From UBA1672 sp964352375 (GTDB lineage: Bacteria; Pseudomonadota; Alphaproteobacteria; Micavibrionales; Micavibrionaceae), in NCBI GenBank assembly GCA_964352375.1, contig CAYGSA010000001.1:65237-129236 (forward strand): DNA of 64,000 nucleotides. The letters are read 5' to 3'. This document shows, piece after piece, positions 50,500 to 60,251 of this stretch (positions are counted from its first letter, which is position 1; the number at the start of each line of letters is the position of its first letter). The translations under genes and the position numbers were made by a program. The notes beneath the pieces were generated by a model that saw nothing but the letters and a program-made list of their open reading frames with translations, had not been told where the DNA came from and did no database searches.

Positions 50500-51780
50500 T
50501 TATACAAGCTCCTGTTTTATATCGTTTATGAACACTTCTCTGTGCTCGGGCGTTGTCATTTCTGTTGCGGCGACGAGCAGTTTATTGCCCTCTAGCGCTA
50601 ATCCAGCGATAATTCCTTTTTTCGCTAGGTTTTCAACGACGTCATTGGCTGGTTTGGGTAGGTCGATGACGAATTCATTGAAGAAATTATCGTTTACAAC
50701 GCTTACGCCGTCAATTGCGTCCAGATCGTCCGCAAGCTCGCAGGCGGCTTCGTGGTTGAGTTGCGCGAGGGTTTTAAATCCCTCCTCGCCTAGTAAGCCC
50801 ATATGCACCGTAAAAGCCAATGCGCAGAGGCCCTGGTTTGTACAGATATTTGATGTGGCCTTATCGCGTCGAATATGCTGTTCGCGGGTTGAGAGTGTGA
50901 GGACAAAACCGCGCTTGCCGTCTGCGTCTTCTGTCATGCCGCAAAGACGACCTGGCATTTGGCGCAGAAATTTTTCTTTACATGCGAAAAACCCTAAATG
51001 CGGGCCGCCATAGGCCATGGGGAGCCCAATGCTTTGCGCCTCGCCACAAACAATGTCGGCTTCTACGGGGGCGGGTAAGGACCCTAGGGATACAATTTCG
51101 TTGACGACAACAATCAAAAGCGCACCGACCGCATCGCATTTTTTTCGCCATTCTTGGTATTTATGCGGATTTCCGAAGAAATCAGGAGACTGTACAATCA
51201 CACATGCTGTCTCTTCGTCCGGATCACCATCAACGACTGATCGATCACTTAGATTTTTCATGTAAGCCTCTAATACAGAACGATATTCCGGGTGCAGCGC
51301 TGTGCCAATTGCGACCTTGTTTCGTTTTGTGATGCGCATCGCCATGAGCGCGGCTTCGGTTGCGGCGGTTGAACCATCATAGAGAGAAGCGTTTGCGATT
51401 TCCTGCCCTGTCAGCTTCGCGATGAAGGTTTGAAACTCAAAGACCACCTGAAGTGTGCCTTGTGCGATTTCTGGTTGGTATGGGGTGTAGGCGGTGAGAT
51501 ATTCGCTGCGCTGAATGATGTAATCAACGCTGGCGGGCACGTGGTGATAATAAACCCCCGCCCCTAAAAAGAAAGGCACGTCAGGGGCAGCGGTATTTTT
51601 GGCTGCCATTGCGCCAAGGGCGCGCTCGACTTGAAGCTCACCTTGGTGGTCAGGCAGATCGACTTTGCCTTTCACAAAGGCCTGTTCGGGTACATCACGG
51701 AAGAGCGCATCCACGCTGGTTGCACCTACGGCTTTGAGCATATCTTTACGCGTATTTTGGGTTTGGGGTAAGTATCTCAC
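50500..51780 (-). CDS. gcvPA: Glycine dehydrogenase (decarboxylating) subunit 1
   Basis: The N-terminal half of the P-protein, 426 residues. Family phrases are MRYLPQTQNTRKDMLKAVGATSVDALF, YHHVPASVDYIIQRSEYLTAYTPYQPEIAQGTLQ and ANASLYDGSTAATEAALMA. It makes an alpha2beta2 enzyme with GcvPB. It starts directly after the gcvH stop with no gap. Confidence 0.96.
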   Translation of the reverse strand: MRYLPQTQNTRKDMLKAVGATSVDALFRDVPEQAFVKGKVDLPDHQGELQVERALGAMAAKNTAAPDVPFFLGAGVYYHHVPASVDYIIQRSEYLTAYTPYQPEIAQGTLQVVFEFQTFIAKLTGQEIANASLYDGSTAATEAALMAMRITKRNKVAIGTALHPEYRSVLEAYMKNLSDRSVVDGDPDEETACVIVQSPDFFGNPHKYQEWRKKCDAVGALLIVVVNEIVSLGSLPAPVEADIVCGEAQSIGLPMAYGGPHLGFFACKEKFLRQMPGRLCGMTEDADGKRGFVLTLSTREQHIRRDKATSNICTNQGLCALAFTVHMGLLGEEGFKTLAQLNHEAACELADDLDAIDGVSVVNDNFFNEFVIDLPKPANDVVENLAKKGIIAGLALEGNKLLVAATEMTTPEHREVFINDIKQELV

Positions 51781-52158
51781 TTAGTCGACCTCTTTCAAAT
51801 ATTCTGCGTATGCGGCTTCGTCCATTAATTCACCAAGGGCGGAGGCGTCTGCGACTTTTACTTTGACGATCCAGCCATTATCATTGACTGGCTTTGCGAT
51901 GAGTTCCAAATCATCAACCATTGGCTCGTTGATTTCAACAACTTCTCCATCGACAGGAGAGTAAACTTCTGCTGCTGTTTTTACAGATTCAACGACGGCA
52001 ACATCACCGCCTTTTGACACTGTTTTCCCCACATCAGGAAGTTCAACGAATACGAGGTCGCCAAGGGCGTCGCGGGCGTGTTGTGATATTCCGATGGAGG
52101 CTATATCGCCTTCAACGTATATGCATTCATGATCTTTTGTGTATTTTAATTCTGCCAT
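51781..52158 (-). CDS. gcvH: Glycine cleavage system H protein
   Basis: GcvH (125 residues) carries the lipoyl arm that shuttles the aminomethyl group between P, T and L proteins. The lipoylation site is Lys in VESVKTAAEVY, with the N-terminal YTKDHECIYVEGDIASIGIS. All hybrid-motif beta strands are present. Confidence 0.97.
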   Translation of the reverse strand: MAELKYTKDHECIYVEGDIASIGISQHARDALGDLVFVELPDVGKTVSKGGDVAVVESVKTAAEVYSPVDGEVVEINEPMVDDLELIAKPVNDNGWIVKVKVADASALGELMDEAAYAEYLKEVD

Positions 52159-52176
52159 TTTATGTTCTCCTTAAAA

Positions 52177-53256
52177 TTATGCTGCTTTTTTCTTAGGGCT
52201 TTTGGTTTTTGCCGTGACAAAGGGCATGTTTGCGATTTCTGCCTCTATATTTCGGCCGCGGACGTTGACGAGTATTTTAGTTCCTGCCCCTGCGAGTTCA
52301 ATTGGGACATAGCCCTGCCCGATTGAGCAGTCTAATGTTGGTGAGAAGCCACCGCTTGTGAGCGTACCGATTACTTCGTCTTTTTCGTTGCGTAATTCAG
52401 CCCCTTCGCGTGCAACACCCTTGCCTGTCAGTTTTACGCCGACGCGCTTCTTTTTTGGGGTGTTTACGTTTTGCGCACCGATATAGCTGCTGTTGTTTTT
52501 GCCCATGACCCAGCCCAGATCGGCTTCGAGCGGCGTTGTTGTGGCATCAATATCATGACCATAGAGGCAGTAGCCCATTTCTAGACGTAATGAGTCACGC
52601 GCCGCCAAGCCGATTGGTGCAACATCATCATGTGCGACAAGTTTATTCCAGAGCGCTTCTGCGTCTTCGTTTTTGATGCTGATTTCAAAGCCATCTTCGC
52701 CTGTGTAGCCGAGACGTGAGATGAACATGGTGTAGTCTTCGTACCATAGGCTCATGTAGCGGAGCTCCGATAGGTCAATTCCTAAGGCATCTTTCATGAC
52801 TTGCTCGGACTTTGGCCCCTGAATTGCGATGAGCGCCCAGTCGTCGTAATAGGTGAATTCAAGATTTTCAGGGATTTTACTTTTGATCCAGGCGATGTCT
52901 TTATCTTTACAGCCTGCATTGATTACAGAATGGAATTCGTCTTCACCTGTTTTAACAATCATCAGATCATCAATGATGCCGCCCTGCTCATTCGTAAGAA
53001 CAGTGTATTTCGTGCGGTTAACCCCAAGCTTATCAAATGAAGACGGTGTTATGGTTTGTAGAAAATCTTGTGCGCCCTTGCCCTTGATGCTGATTTGACC
53101 CATGTGCGATACATCGAATAGACCAGCCTTTTCACGCACCCATTCATGCTCTTTTTTGACGCCTAAATTATAGTATAGGGGCATGTCATATCCCGCGAAC
53201 TCACCCATTTTTGCGTCAAGCGCACGGTGCGCAGCGTGTAATGCAGTTTTTTGCAA
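52177..53256 (-). CDS. gcvT: Glycine cleavage system T protein (aminomethyltransferase)
   Basis: GcvT (359 residues) moves the methylene group from GcvH to tetrahydrofolate. It starts at TTG 53254-53256 with GAGGAG 6 bases upstream. Features are LFDVSHMGQISIKG, LGYTGEDGFEI and GLAARDSLRLEMGYCLYGHD with the catalytic Asp region. It is the first gene of gcvT-H-PA-X-PB. A CCTC/GAGG hairpin covers the ribosome site and might modulate translation; no glycine riboswitch core is seen. Confidence 0.95.
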   Translation of the reverse strand: MQKTALHAAHRALDAKMGEFAGYDMPLYYNLGVKKEHEWVREKAGLFDVSHMGQISIKGKGAQDFLQTITPSSFDKLGVNRTKYTVLTNEQGGIIDDLMIVKTGEDEFHSVINAGCKDKDIAWIKSKIPENLEFTYYDDWALIAIQGPKSEQVMKDALGIDLSELRYMSLWYEDYTMFISRLGYTGEDGFEISIKNEDAEALWNKLVAHDDVAPIGLAARDSLRLEMGYCLYGHDIDATTTPLEADLGWVMGKNNSSYIGAQNVNTPKKKRVGVKLTGKGVAREGAELRNEKDEVIGTLTSGGFSPTLDCSIGQGYVPIELAGAGTKILVNVRGRNIEAEIANMPFVTAKTKSPKKKAA

Positions 53257-53360
53257 AGTCTTCTCCTCAATGTGTGGAGGATAACGAATAGCAAACTTAT
53301 GCGTAGACTTTAAGAGGGAAAATGAATTTTCTTTATATTTATTACGTATTTATTGGAAAT

Positions 53361-54143
53361 TCACTGACCAGGGATAATTGTTCTGGCTTGATTTTCACGT
53401 AAAATTTGCTGAAGCCTAATGTTTATGATTGGATCAGTTACATCCATGAATATTTGAATTAGCTCGCCATCCGGAAGCTCAACCTCGTGAACATTGAAAA
53501 ATGCGCGCCCTACTTTGAACAATTCACTGTCTTTAACGACTCCGCCATATTGCTCCAAAATAAATGTTTCTTCGCCATATGTTGCAATAGTGTATGCGTT
53601 TTTAGGTGTTTTACCGATATTAATATCTCTATTCAGGTCTTTGATTAGACCCTGTCGTATTTCATTTAGAAGAAGTGCATCACCGTAACGCACATCGGCG
53701 CGAGCAAGTGTTAGGGCAAATGTTAACACATCAAAGTTTATGATGTGTTTATCGAGCATCTCTTTATATTCAACAAGTGCGTTATTGGATTCGATCTGGT
53801 TCGTATTTGTGTCAGCAATATAAGCAAAGGCTGTCATTCTATTAATTACCTTTTCTGAAAAAGGCGTGTAGTCCCTTGTTTTAGGGTAATAGTTCCTGAT
53901 TGATCTTATGCGCGCTGCATCAACCTTGCCTCTATTAATATCTGCCAGCATATTATCATATGCTTTTTCATAGCCCTGCATCGATTGTTTATAGTGCTGG
54001 ATTTGCCGTGGTGTGATCTTAAACTCTAAATTAGATTCTCTGTTTGCTGTCTGATTATTATTTGTTTGGGCGAGGACAGGAGTCGCCGCGCCGAAAACAG
54101 CAGCCATGACTATAAGGAGGTAATTTAATTTTTTAATACGCAT
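53361..54143 (-). CDS. Periplasmic protein, possibly DUF4919-like
   Basis: The 260-residue protein has a signal peptide (LNYLLIVMAAVFGAATPVLAQ) and a helical mature part. The order RSIRNYYPKTRDYTPF, YKEMLDKHIINFDVLTFALTLARAD and GKTPKNAYTIATYGEETFIL recalls DUF4919 proteins, but that is by memory of pattern. It is an isolated gene between gcvT and lpxL on the minus strand. Function unknown. Confidence 0.6.
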   Translation of the reverse strand: MRIKKLNYLLIVMAAVFGAATPVLAQTNNNQTANRESNLEFKITPRQIQHYKQSMQGYEKAYDNMLADINRGKVDAARIRSIRNYYPKTRDYTPFSEKVINRMTAFAYIADTNTNQIESNNALVEYKEMLDKHIINFDVLTFALTLARADVRYGDALLLNEIRQGLIKDLNRDINIGKTPKNAYTIATYGEETFILEQYGGVVKDSELFKVGRAFFNVHEVELPDGELIQIFMDVTDPIINIRLQQILRENQARTIIPGQ

Positions 54144-54184
54144 ACATATTATCCTTTTTGTTACTATACACCGTTAGAGCCATA

Positions 54185-54226
54185 AGTGAAAAATAAAAAC
54201 ATACCGTATTTGTTTAGTTTTTCACT
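54185..54226 (-). terminator. Long inverted repeat at the lpxL 3' end
   Basis: AGTGAAAAA (54185-54193) pairs with TTTTTCACT (54218-54226), with a further short inner AAACA/TGTTT match. The lpxL stop codon lies inside it. It is terminator-like but lacks a clean T-tract after the stem. Confidence 0.4.
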
Positions 54227-55113
54227 CTTTTACTTCTGGTTTTTTGTGTTTTTTTCCACCTTCTATGAAGCCATATCCATTGTTCGGGCGTTTCTTCTAT
54301 CCACGTTTGGATCACGTTTTGGGCATTTTGGACAATTTCATTAACTGAGAGCGTATTCCCGCCACTATCCGTTACAGGAATTGGGGGGTGTACCGTCAGC
54401 TTGAAATTTATGCCCTTTATACGTTCGCAGCGCACGGGAATGATTGGGCAACCGTATTTGAGGGCGAGCTGAGAAAAGATTGGATTGGTCATAGCGGGTG
54501 CACCAAAGAATTCTGTGAGAAGACCTTCATTGTATTTCTGGTCGATTAATATTCCCAATTGCCCTTTTTCCTTGAGGGTTTTCATCAAGCCCCGACCGCC
54601 TTCCGATGATTTTGGATAAGCCTTTATGCGTCCGTTTAATGTTCTGAGATTATCGAGAAGCTTGGCAACCCATGGGTTATTTGGGGGACGGTATGTCAAG
54701 GATATCGGTTTGTTCACTTGCGTCAACATGGCTGCGCCATTAATTTCCCAGTTACCGATATGCCCACCGATGAAAATGATTGGCGTTTTGTCTTTGAAAT
54801 ATGGCTCCAGAATATCAATATTTTCAATGTGCGTGTGGTGCTTGCTGATTGCCTCTAGATGGGGGTATTCAGCGACAATTCTACCCAGGTTATCCCACAT
54901 GGCGGATGTTATTTCAGATTGACGGCGGTCAGATATATCAGGGAATGCGATTGAGAGATGCGTTCGCACGCGTCGATTCATCGCGAGCTTTGTTCCAATT
55001 GTTCGCCCGAAAAACCCGCCAAGATTGGACGCTGTTTCAGCGGGTAGAATTTTAAAAATGCCAAAGAGGATATATATCAAAGCTGCTTCTAGAGCATAAC
55101 GCAGTTTTTTCAT
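54214..55113 (-). CDS. Lipid A biosynthesis acyltransferase (LpxL/HtrB family)
   Basis: ATG 55111-55113 overlaps the lpxK stop (ATGA) and gives 299 residues. It has one N-terminal span, the catalytic HxxxxE in FIGGHIGNWEING and FGAPAMTNPIFSQLALKYGCPIIPVRCER. It adds a secondary acyl chain to Kdo2-lipid A; whether lauroyl or myristoyl cannot be told. It is third in waaA-lpxK-lpxL. Confidence 0.9.
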   Translation of the reverse strand: MKKLRYALEAALIYILFGIFKILPAETASNLGGFFGRTIGTKLAMNRRVRTHLSIAFPDISDRRQSEITSAMWDNLGRIVAEYPHLEAISKHHTHIENIDILEPYFKDKTPIIFIGGHIGNWEINGAAMLTQVNKPISLTYRPPNNPWVAKLLDNLRTLNGRIKAYPKSSEGGRGLMKTLKEKGQLGILIDQKYNEGLLTEFFGAPAMTNPIFSQLALKYGCPIIPVRCERIKGINFKLTVHPPIPVTDSGGNTLSVNEIVQNAQNVIQTWIEETPEQWIWLHRRWKKTQKTRSKRVKN

Positions 55114-56099
55114 GTCAGCGCTCCATTTAAATATTGAAGCAGTTTTTCCGGCTCTGCCCATTCTATTTCAATTGGCAGAATTTCTATCTGGTTTTTGAAT
55201 TCATTGGACACGCGCACATGATCTTTTTGTGTGGTGATGATTTTAGCGCCTTGGTTTTTTGCACTTTTAATGATGCTCTCTATTTCGGATTTAGTATAGG
55301 GGTAGTGGTCTGGGTATTCTTGGAATTCAACGATTTTAAATCCATGTTCCTCTAGTGTGTTTTTGAATTTTTGTGGAATGCCTATGCCTGCAAAGGCTAG
55401 GTAGGGTGCTGTTTTATCCAGCCCCTCTGTCTGCGCTTTTATGGCCGCTTTGAAGACGGGGTAATTAACAGGCAGTTTTTGTTTTATATTGTGTCTGTCC
55501 TCACCAATTATAATGATTGCATCTGCATGATTTAACCCACGTTCAAATGGTTCGCGCAGAGGGCCGGAGGGTATTGTTTTTCCGTTTCCGATTCCTAAGC
55601 TGCCCTCAATGACCATGAAGCTGATATCTTTTTTTAGCGCCTTGTTCAGAAGCCCATCATCCATGATGACGTACTGTGCGCCCTGGTCATATGCGACGCG
55701 TGCGCCCTCGTGACGCACTGGGGATACAATGGTTTTTACGTGTTGCGCCAAGATTAGAGGTTCATCACCGACATCAGATGAGAGCTCATGACCCTCTATG
55801 CGTCTTGGTTTGGTTTTCTTACCACCATAGCCGCGGGTGAGGAAGAACAGGTTTATATCAGGGTTTTGTTGTTTGAGCAGTTTTGCAATTGCGATGCAGA
55901 CTGGTGTTTTTCCGCTGCCGCCTGCGGTGATATTCCCAACGCAAATGACCGGTACAGGCACGCTTTGTGTGACTTTAGATGATTGGAGCGCCATGTGGGC
56001 GCGCTGGTACAGGGCGCTTAGGGGGGCTAGGAGCGCCGCAGGAAACGGGATTTTATCTTGATTTTCAGGATACCAGAATTTAGGGGTTTTAAGGGGCAT
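55110..56099 (-). CDS. lpxK: Tetraacyldisaccharide 4'-kinase
   Basis: LpxK (329 residues from ATG 56097-56099) phosphorylates the 4' position of the lipid A disaccharide. It has a P-loop NITAGGSGKTPVCIAIAKLL, TRGYGGK and the DDGLLNKAL segment with the catalytic Asp-Asp. The start lies 2 bases after the waaA stop. Confidence 0.94.
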   Translation of the reverse strand: MPLKTPKFWYPENQDKIPFPAALLAPLSALYQRAHMALQSSKVTQSVPVPVICVGNITAGGSGKTPVCIAIAKLLKQQNPDINLFFLTRGYGGKKTKPRRIEGHELSSDVGDEPLILAQHVKTIVSPVRHEGARVAYDQGAQYVIMDDGLLNKALKKDISFMVIEGSLGIGNGKTIPSGPLREPFERGLNHADAIIIIGEDRHNIKQKLPVNYPVFKAAIKAQTEGLDKTAPYLAFAGIGIPQKFKNTLEEHGFKIVEFQEYPDHYPYTKSEIESIIKSAKNQGAKIITTQKDHVRVSNEFKNQIEILPIEIEWAEPEKLLQYLNGALT

Positions 56100-56101
56100 T
56101 G

Positions 56102-57367
56102 TTATAATTCGTTTAGGCTCGGCGCTATATGTGCCATAACTTTGTTTATAACAGATGTCTTGCGCTGCGAAAACTCTTTTGCCGCTTTTTGCCATGCGTG
56201 TGATTTTTGATCATCGCCGAGTAAGGTTTTGATATGCGCGGCAAGCTCTTCTGGCTTTTCCAGTTTGATGCAGGCGTTTTGTGCAATCATATCGTCGTAT
56301 ATATCTTGCAGATTTTGTACGTGAGGGCCATGCAGCACGGCGCACCCTAACTGCGCGGCTTCGATTGGATTGTGCCCGCCACCGCCATCGTTGCTGAATG
56401 ATCTGCCGATGACGGCGATGGGGCAGAGCTTATAGAACAGACCAAGTTCCCCCAATGTATCGGCAACATAGATTTGATCTTCTTGCTGTGGGAGATTTTT
56501 GGTTTCACCGCGGAATGCTGTTTTCATCGATTGGGTTGTTTTGCGGATTTCGTCTCTGCGCTCTGGGTGGCGCGGGACGATGATTGTGAGCAAGTTGGGA
56601 TATGTTCCTTGTAAGGCTTGATGCGTTTCAATGGCGATTTTCTCTTCGCCTTTATGGGTGCTGGCGTAGAGCCATAGTGGCCTGTGTTGTGTTGCTTCGC
56701 TTATTTTCTCTAGATCGTTTTGATCATACGCCAAAGGTGCGGCGCTGTATTTTAGATTATCTGTAATGATTGTGTTCCTTGCGCCCAGAGCGTCATAGCG
56801 ACGCTTATCTTCCTGCGTTTGGCACAAGATTTTTTCGAAGGTCTTTAAGATGTGTTTCGGCAGGTTAGGAATGCGTTTCCATGATGTGTATGATTTTTCA
56901 GACATATGCGCATTAATGAGGAATGCTTTTATGTTTCGGCGCCTTATTTCATGCAGCATGTTGGGCCAAAGTTCTGATTCCATCCAAAGTATGCCATCGG
57001 GTTTCCAGTGGTTGAGGAATTTTTGTACCCAAATCGGGTGGTCTAATGGTGCAAATTGATGGATGGCCTGGACGGGGAGTTTTTGCTCCATGAGGGCTGC
57101 GGATGTTACGGTTCCTGTTGTTACAAGAATGTTGGTTGCGGCATTATGTTCCAGAATTTTGTTGATCACAACGAGTGCGGATTGCGCTTCGCCGACGCTT
57201 GCTGCGTGTATCCAAACCAGATGCCCGTCAGGTCTGGTGATATTTATTATGGATTTTTTTTCTGTGAACCGTGTGGGGAGTTCTTTTCCGTTTTTCAATC
57301 GTTGTTTTAAGAGGTTCTGCAAAAAAGGGGCGCTGGTGTAAGTCAGCGCTCTGTATATATAATACAT
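56102..57367 (-). CDS. waaA: 3-deoxy-D-manno-octulosonic acid transferase
   Basis: The 421-residue GT30 enzyme adds Kdo from CMP-Kdo to lipid IVA. It has an N-terminal anchor, IWIHAASVGEAQSA-like region (HLVWIHAASVGEAQSALVV with the catalytic Glu) and the GGGGHNPIEAAQLGCAVLHGP sugar-nucleotide site. With lpxK and lpxL it forms a small lipid A operon. Confidence 0.94.
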   Translation of the reverse strand: MYYIYRALTYTSAPFLQNLLKQRLKNGKELPTRFTEKKSIINITRPDGHLVWIHAASVGEAQSALVVINKILEHNAATNILVTTGTVTSAALMEQKLPVQAIHQFAPLDHPIWVQKFLNHWKPDGILWMESELWPNMLHEIRRRNIKAFLINAHMSEKSYTSWKRIPNLPKHILKTFEKILCQTQEDKRRYDALGARNTIITDNLKYSAAPLAYDQNDLEKISEATQHRPLWLYASTHKGEEKIAIETHQALQGTYPNLLTIIVPRHPERRDEIRKTTQSMKTAFRGETKNLPQQEDQIYVADTLGELGLFYKLCPIAVIGRSFSNDGGGGHNPIEAAQLGCAVLHGPHVQNLQDIYDDMIAQNACIKLEKPEELAAHIKTLLGDDQKSHAWQKAAKEFSQRKTSVINKVMAHIAPSLNEL

Positions 57368-57409
57368 GTCATTAGCCTTTGCACTGGGGACAGGGCAATT
57401 TTGGTTATT

Positions 57410-58342
57410 TTAACGACCGTAGCATCCAGCAGACGCCGTTGAACCGCCGCTGTTTAATGCGCCGCCCGGGTGATAACGACACCCTGGCTGTAAACACACA
57501 TGTTCTGCGTAGCTATTGGCACCAGGATAGCCAGATCTTGTGACCATAAGTCCAGTTGGAATTGGATCACCCGTACACGCACATGTCCCGCCTGAGCAAT
57601 TCTGCGCATTTGTCATTGAAAAATATGTTTGTACAGGGTCGTTGGTCCACGGGCCTGATGTTAGGGCCGTTGCAAGGTTTGTGTTCCATGCCGTCGTAGC
57701 AGGAAGGCATAAACTTGGTAGAATTCTTTTGTCTAATGATAACGCGTAATTTTCAAATGAATAAAAACCATCAGTATCTTCATTACTTGCGAAGTTAATA
57801 CATTTAGCGGCTTGCCAGACACGGGCCATGATGTCGCATGAATAAGAATTTGAGCCTCTAATCGTTCTTGGTGCATGAGCAATACCTACAGCTGCGGGAT
57901 GACCACCCAATAAATTATAAGAAAGGCCCAGTGTGTCTTTACTGCCGTAGTTGTTGTTTATATATGCTATCAACGAGTTCCCGATGAGAAGCTGTAATGC
58001 CTGATCCATGCTGTTAGTGCCTAGCCCAGATCCAAAACTTGTTGTTTCGCTTAGCAGGGATGAAGCATGATCTGCGAGTTCGCTTAATAGAAGATCAAAG
58101 CATGTATATTCAAAAACACTGTCAGGTTTTAAAATCAGATTCTGGTTTTGGGTAATCTCTCTTTGAGCTTCGAGCCATGCGCGGGACGAGAGTGTTTCAT
58201 AGTATAAATTGTCACATGGGGTGTCGGCGATAATACTTGCTGCTTTTAGACCGCCAAGAGAAGGTGTCAAGAAGACTGCCAGAAACAAAAAGAAGCATAA
58301 GTTGAAGATTTTGCCGCTCTTATTTTTCAATTTAAATTCCAT
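57410..58342 (-). CDS. Secreted Cys-containing protein, family with the next gene (copy 1)
   Basis: ATG 58340-58342 (AGGA 6 bases upstream) gives 310 residues with a signal peptide ending near GGLKA. Conserved with copy 2 are REITQNQ..LILKPDSVFEYTCFD, YSCDIMARVWQAAKCINF, the IPTG segment and EHVCLQPGCRYHPG. At least eight Cys in the mature part suggest disulfides in an oxidising compartment. No known domain is recognised. It is downstream of copy 2 with a 68-base gap. Confidence 0.65.
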   Translation of the reverse strand: MEFKLKNKSGKIFNLCFFLFLAVFLTPSLGGLKAASIIADTPCDNLYYETLSSRAWLEAQREITQNQNLILKPDSVFEYTCFDLLLSELADHASSLLSETTSFGSGLGTNSMDQALQLLIGNSLIAYINNNYGSKDTLGLSYNLLGGHPAAVGIAHAPRTIRGSNSYSCDIMARVWQAAKCINFASNEDTDGFYSFENYALSLDKRILPSLCLPATTAWNTNLATALTSGPWTNDPVQTYFSMTNAQNCSGGTCACTGDPIPTGLMVTRSGYPGANSYAEHVCLQPGCRYHPGGALNSGGSTASAGCYGR

Positions 58343-58410
58343 TTTCATTCCTTTTACCTTGCGCAGTTCTTATTTTATACAAATTTCACGTGTTTTAGCA
58401 AATATAGTTT

Positions 58411-59745
58411 TTAATACGGGACACAAATCCCCGTTGGGAAGCTTGCCGGTAATGGCAATAAAGACCCTTCGATATATGGCATTCTCACCGCCTGATAGAA
58501 GCATCCTGGGTTTGGACATATAAAATCATAGTGTAGATATGTTGTGCGATCGATTTCATGCATGCCGCCTGGCCCTGTTCCCGGCGATGCGAAATCAGTA
58601 GCTGCGCCCAAAGCCTGATAGTCATATGATATAATAGGTATGCCTGTTGGTATTGGGTTCATACAGGCAAAACTTGGTGCAGTGCCACTGAATAATATTC
58701 CTGTTCGCGTTGCCGTTCCGGGTAGGTAGAGACCAAAGCCCCTGATATATTCGTCATATGATTCCATTAAATCAAGCGATGCATATGCATTACGCTCTGA
58801 ATCACTGATATCACAGTTATTTGCAACACGAATCTGATCATTGGAGAGGCCTGTATTCACTCCGGAGACAGGACCTCCTGCGGGGGGGCATGGGTCGCTC
58901 GTGTTATTTGCCAGAGCGGCAGGTGTCAGGCTCGGTAATGCAGGAGACGACGAATTCAACTTTGTGGCATCCACACCAATCTCTACTGCGTCCGATGAAA
59001 TGTTTGCTGGCGAACATGCTATGGGGATTGATCTTGGATCTGCGGATATAAGCTCTTCGAATGTTCTGAAGCGATCATCTTCTGCAAAATCAATACATTT
59101 GGCAATTTCCCATACTGTCTGCATATGTTCACAGGCATATGCCGTTGCAGCAGGCGCAGCGATATCTGTGTCGATAGTTGTTGCCTCCCCCAAAAATGTA
59201 TGCCCAAAATTTGCATTTACGTATAGCTGCAGCGTTCCGTATAGGAATATTCCCAACGCATCGGTCACTTCAGTTCCCGTAACAGTCGTTGTTATATTTG
59301 TTGAAATACATGGTGTATCTGCGGTTTCAATACATATTGGCCTATTGTTAAAGGTCGTAGATGATGAAAATGAATTTGCATTGGCTGCGGCCTGATTTAA
59401 GAACTGATCAAAACAGGTATATTCAAGTACGCTGTCAGGTTTATGGATAAGCTGTTGCCCCATAATGACTTCGCGACTGGCCTCGAGATGCGCTCGAGCG
59501 TATATTTGGTTCATAAAATTCCCATCACAGGCAGAATCATCGTGCGGTGCGGATGCGTCGTCCACTTTTGGGCCGTTGAACGCGCCGTCCGTCCCAGATG
59601 ATGGATTTGAGTATATGTCGTAAGTTGTACAAGGAATTCCCGGGGAGCACGCCGCATTTACTGATGCAGACAGCAAAAGAATACCGAATGTGCTCAGTAC
59701 CAAAAACGCTAAAAGGTGTTTTTTTGATAACACAATGTTACTCAT
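58411..59745 (-). CDS. Secreted Cys-containing protein, family with the previous gene (copy 2)
   Basis: ATG 59743-59745 overlaps the end of the gene upstream; 444 residues with a signal peptide (LLAFLVLSTFGILLLSASVNA). It shares with copy 1 the core ARAHLEASREVIMGQQLIHKPDSVLEYTCFD, YACEHMQTVWEIAKCIDF and YDFICPNPGCFYQ. Copy 2 has an extra middle part of about 100 residues rich in Ser, Thr, Pro. Paired Cys suggest a disulfide-stabilised surface or periplasmic protein. Function unknown. Confidence 0.65.
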   Translation of the reverse strand: MSNIVLSKKHLLAFLVLSTFGILLLSASVNAACSPGIPCTTYDIYSNPSSGTDGAFNGPKVDDASAPHDDSACDGNFMNQIYARAHLEASREVIMGQQLIHKPDSVLEYTCFDQFLNQAAANANSFSSSTTFNNRPICIETADTPCISTNITTTVTGTEVTDALGIFLYGTLQLYVNANFGHTFLGEATTIDTDIAAPAATAYACEHMQTVWEIAKCIDFAEDDRFRTFEELISADPRSIPIACSPANISSDAVEIGVDATKLNSSSPALPSLTPAALANNTSDPCPPAGGPVSGVNTGLSNDQIRVANNCDISDSERNAYASLDLMESYDEYIRGFGLYLPGTATRTGILFSGTAPSFACMNPIPTGIPIISYDYQALGAATDFASPGTGPGGMHEIDRTTYLHYDFICPNPGCFYQAVRMPYIEGSLLPLPASFPTGICVPY

Positions 59746-60214
59746 TTTGTTTATTCTCAAGTCTCAGTATATACATCTTTTCTTCTGGCGACCATATATA
59801 TATGTCAAAATCATAATCATTTATATCATTTTCAAAGACAAGAAGATCACTTACACCGTAATTGGATGTCGCCCCCACCATCATATATTTTGCCCTAATG
59901 CTTGATAATAAAAGCATATTATCTTTTTGGCTGCCAAGGATTATGTGTGTGCACACGACTTCTGCCTGTGTGCAGCTTTTGCGTTTTAGGATGTACTCAT
60001 TGATTCCATCCGCGTTTAAATCATGCGCAGCAACATCAAAGCCCATAGAATCGGTTTTATAAAACCCGTTCAGGAATTCGTCTACTTTAAGCCTCATAGA
60101 GGGGCTACTGATGTTTTTTTCAAATTTTAATTTGTCTAAGGCATGCACATTATTAGCATTCAAGGATAGCGTTAAGCCCATAATCAAAAGTAATAAATTT
60201 GCCCGAATACGCAT
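59738..60214 (-). CDS. Exported protein with FG-GAP-like calcium loop
   Basis: The 158-residue protein has a signal peptide (ANLLLLIMGLTLSLNANNVHA) and the turn AAHDLNADGINEYIL, a D-x-N-x-D-G pattern like calcium-binding FG-GAP or dockerin loops. Two Cys (SCTQAEVVC) are close together. It overlaps copy 2 of the Cys-containing family by 8 bases, so the three genes 60214 to 57410 are probably an operon of secreted proteins. Confidence 0.65.
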   Translation of the reverse strand: MRIRANLLLLIMGLTLSLNANNVHALDKLKFEKNISSPSMRLKVDEFLNGFYKTDSMGFDVAAHDLNADGINEYILKRKSCTQAEVVCTHIILGSQKDNMLLLSSIRAKYMMVGATSNYGVSDLLVFENDINDYDFDIYIWSPEEKMYILRLENKQNE

Positions 60215-60251
60215 TCTTTTATCATAACAAAGCGTATGAAGATTTGCAATC

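Noticed and set aside
53257..53360. Glycine riboswitch before gcvT
   Set aside because: The conserved tandem aptamer cores are not recognisable in the 100-base leader; only a small hairpin covering the ribosome site is seen.
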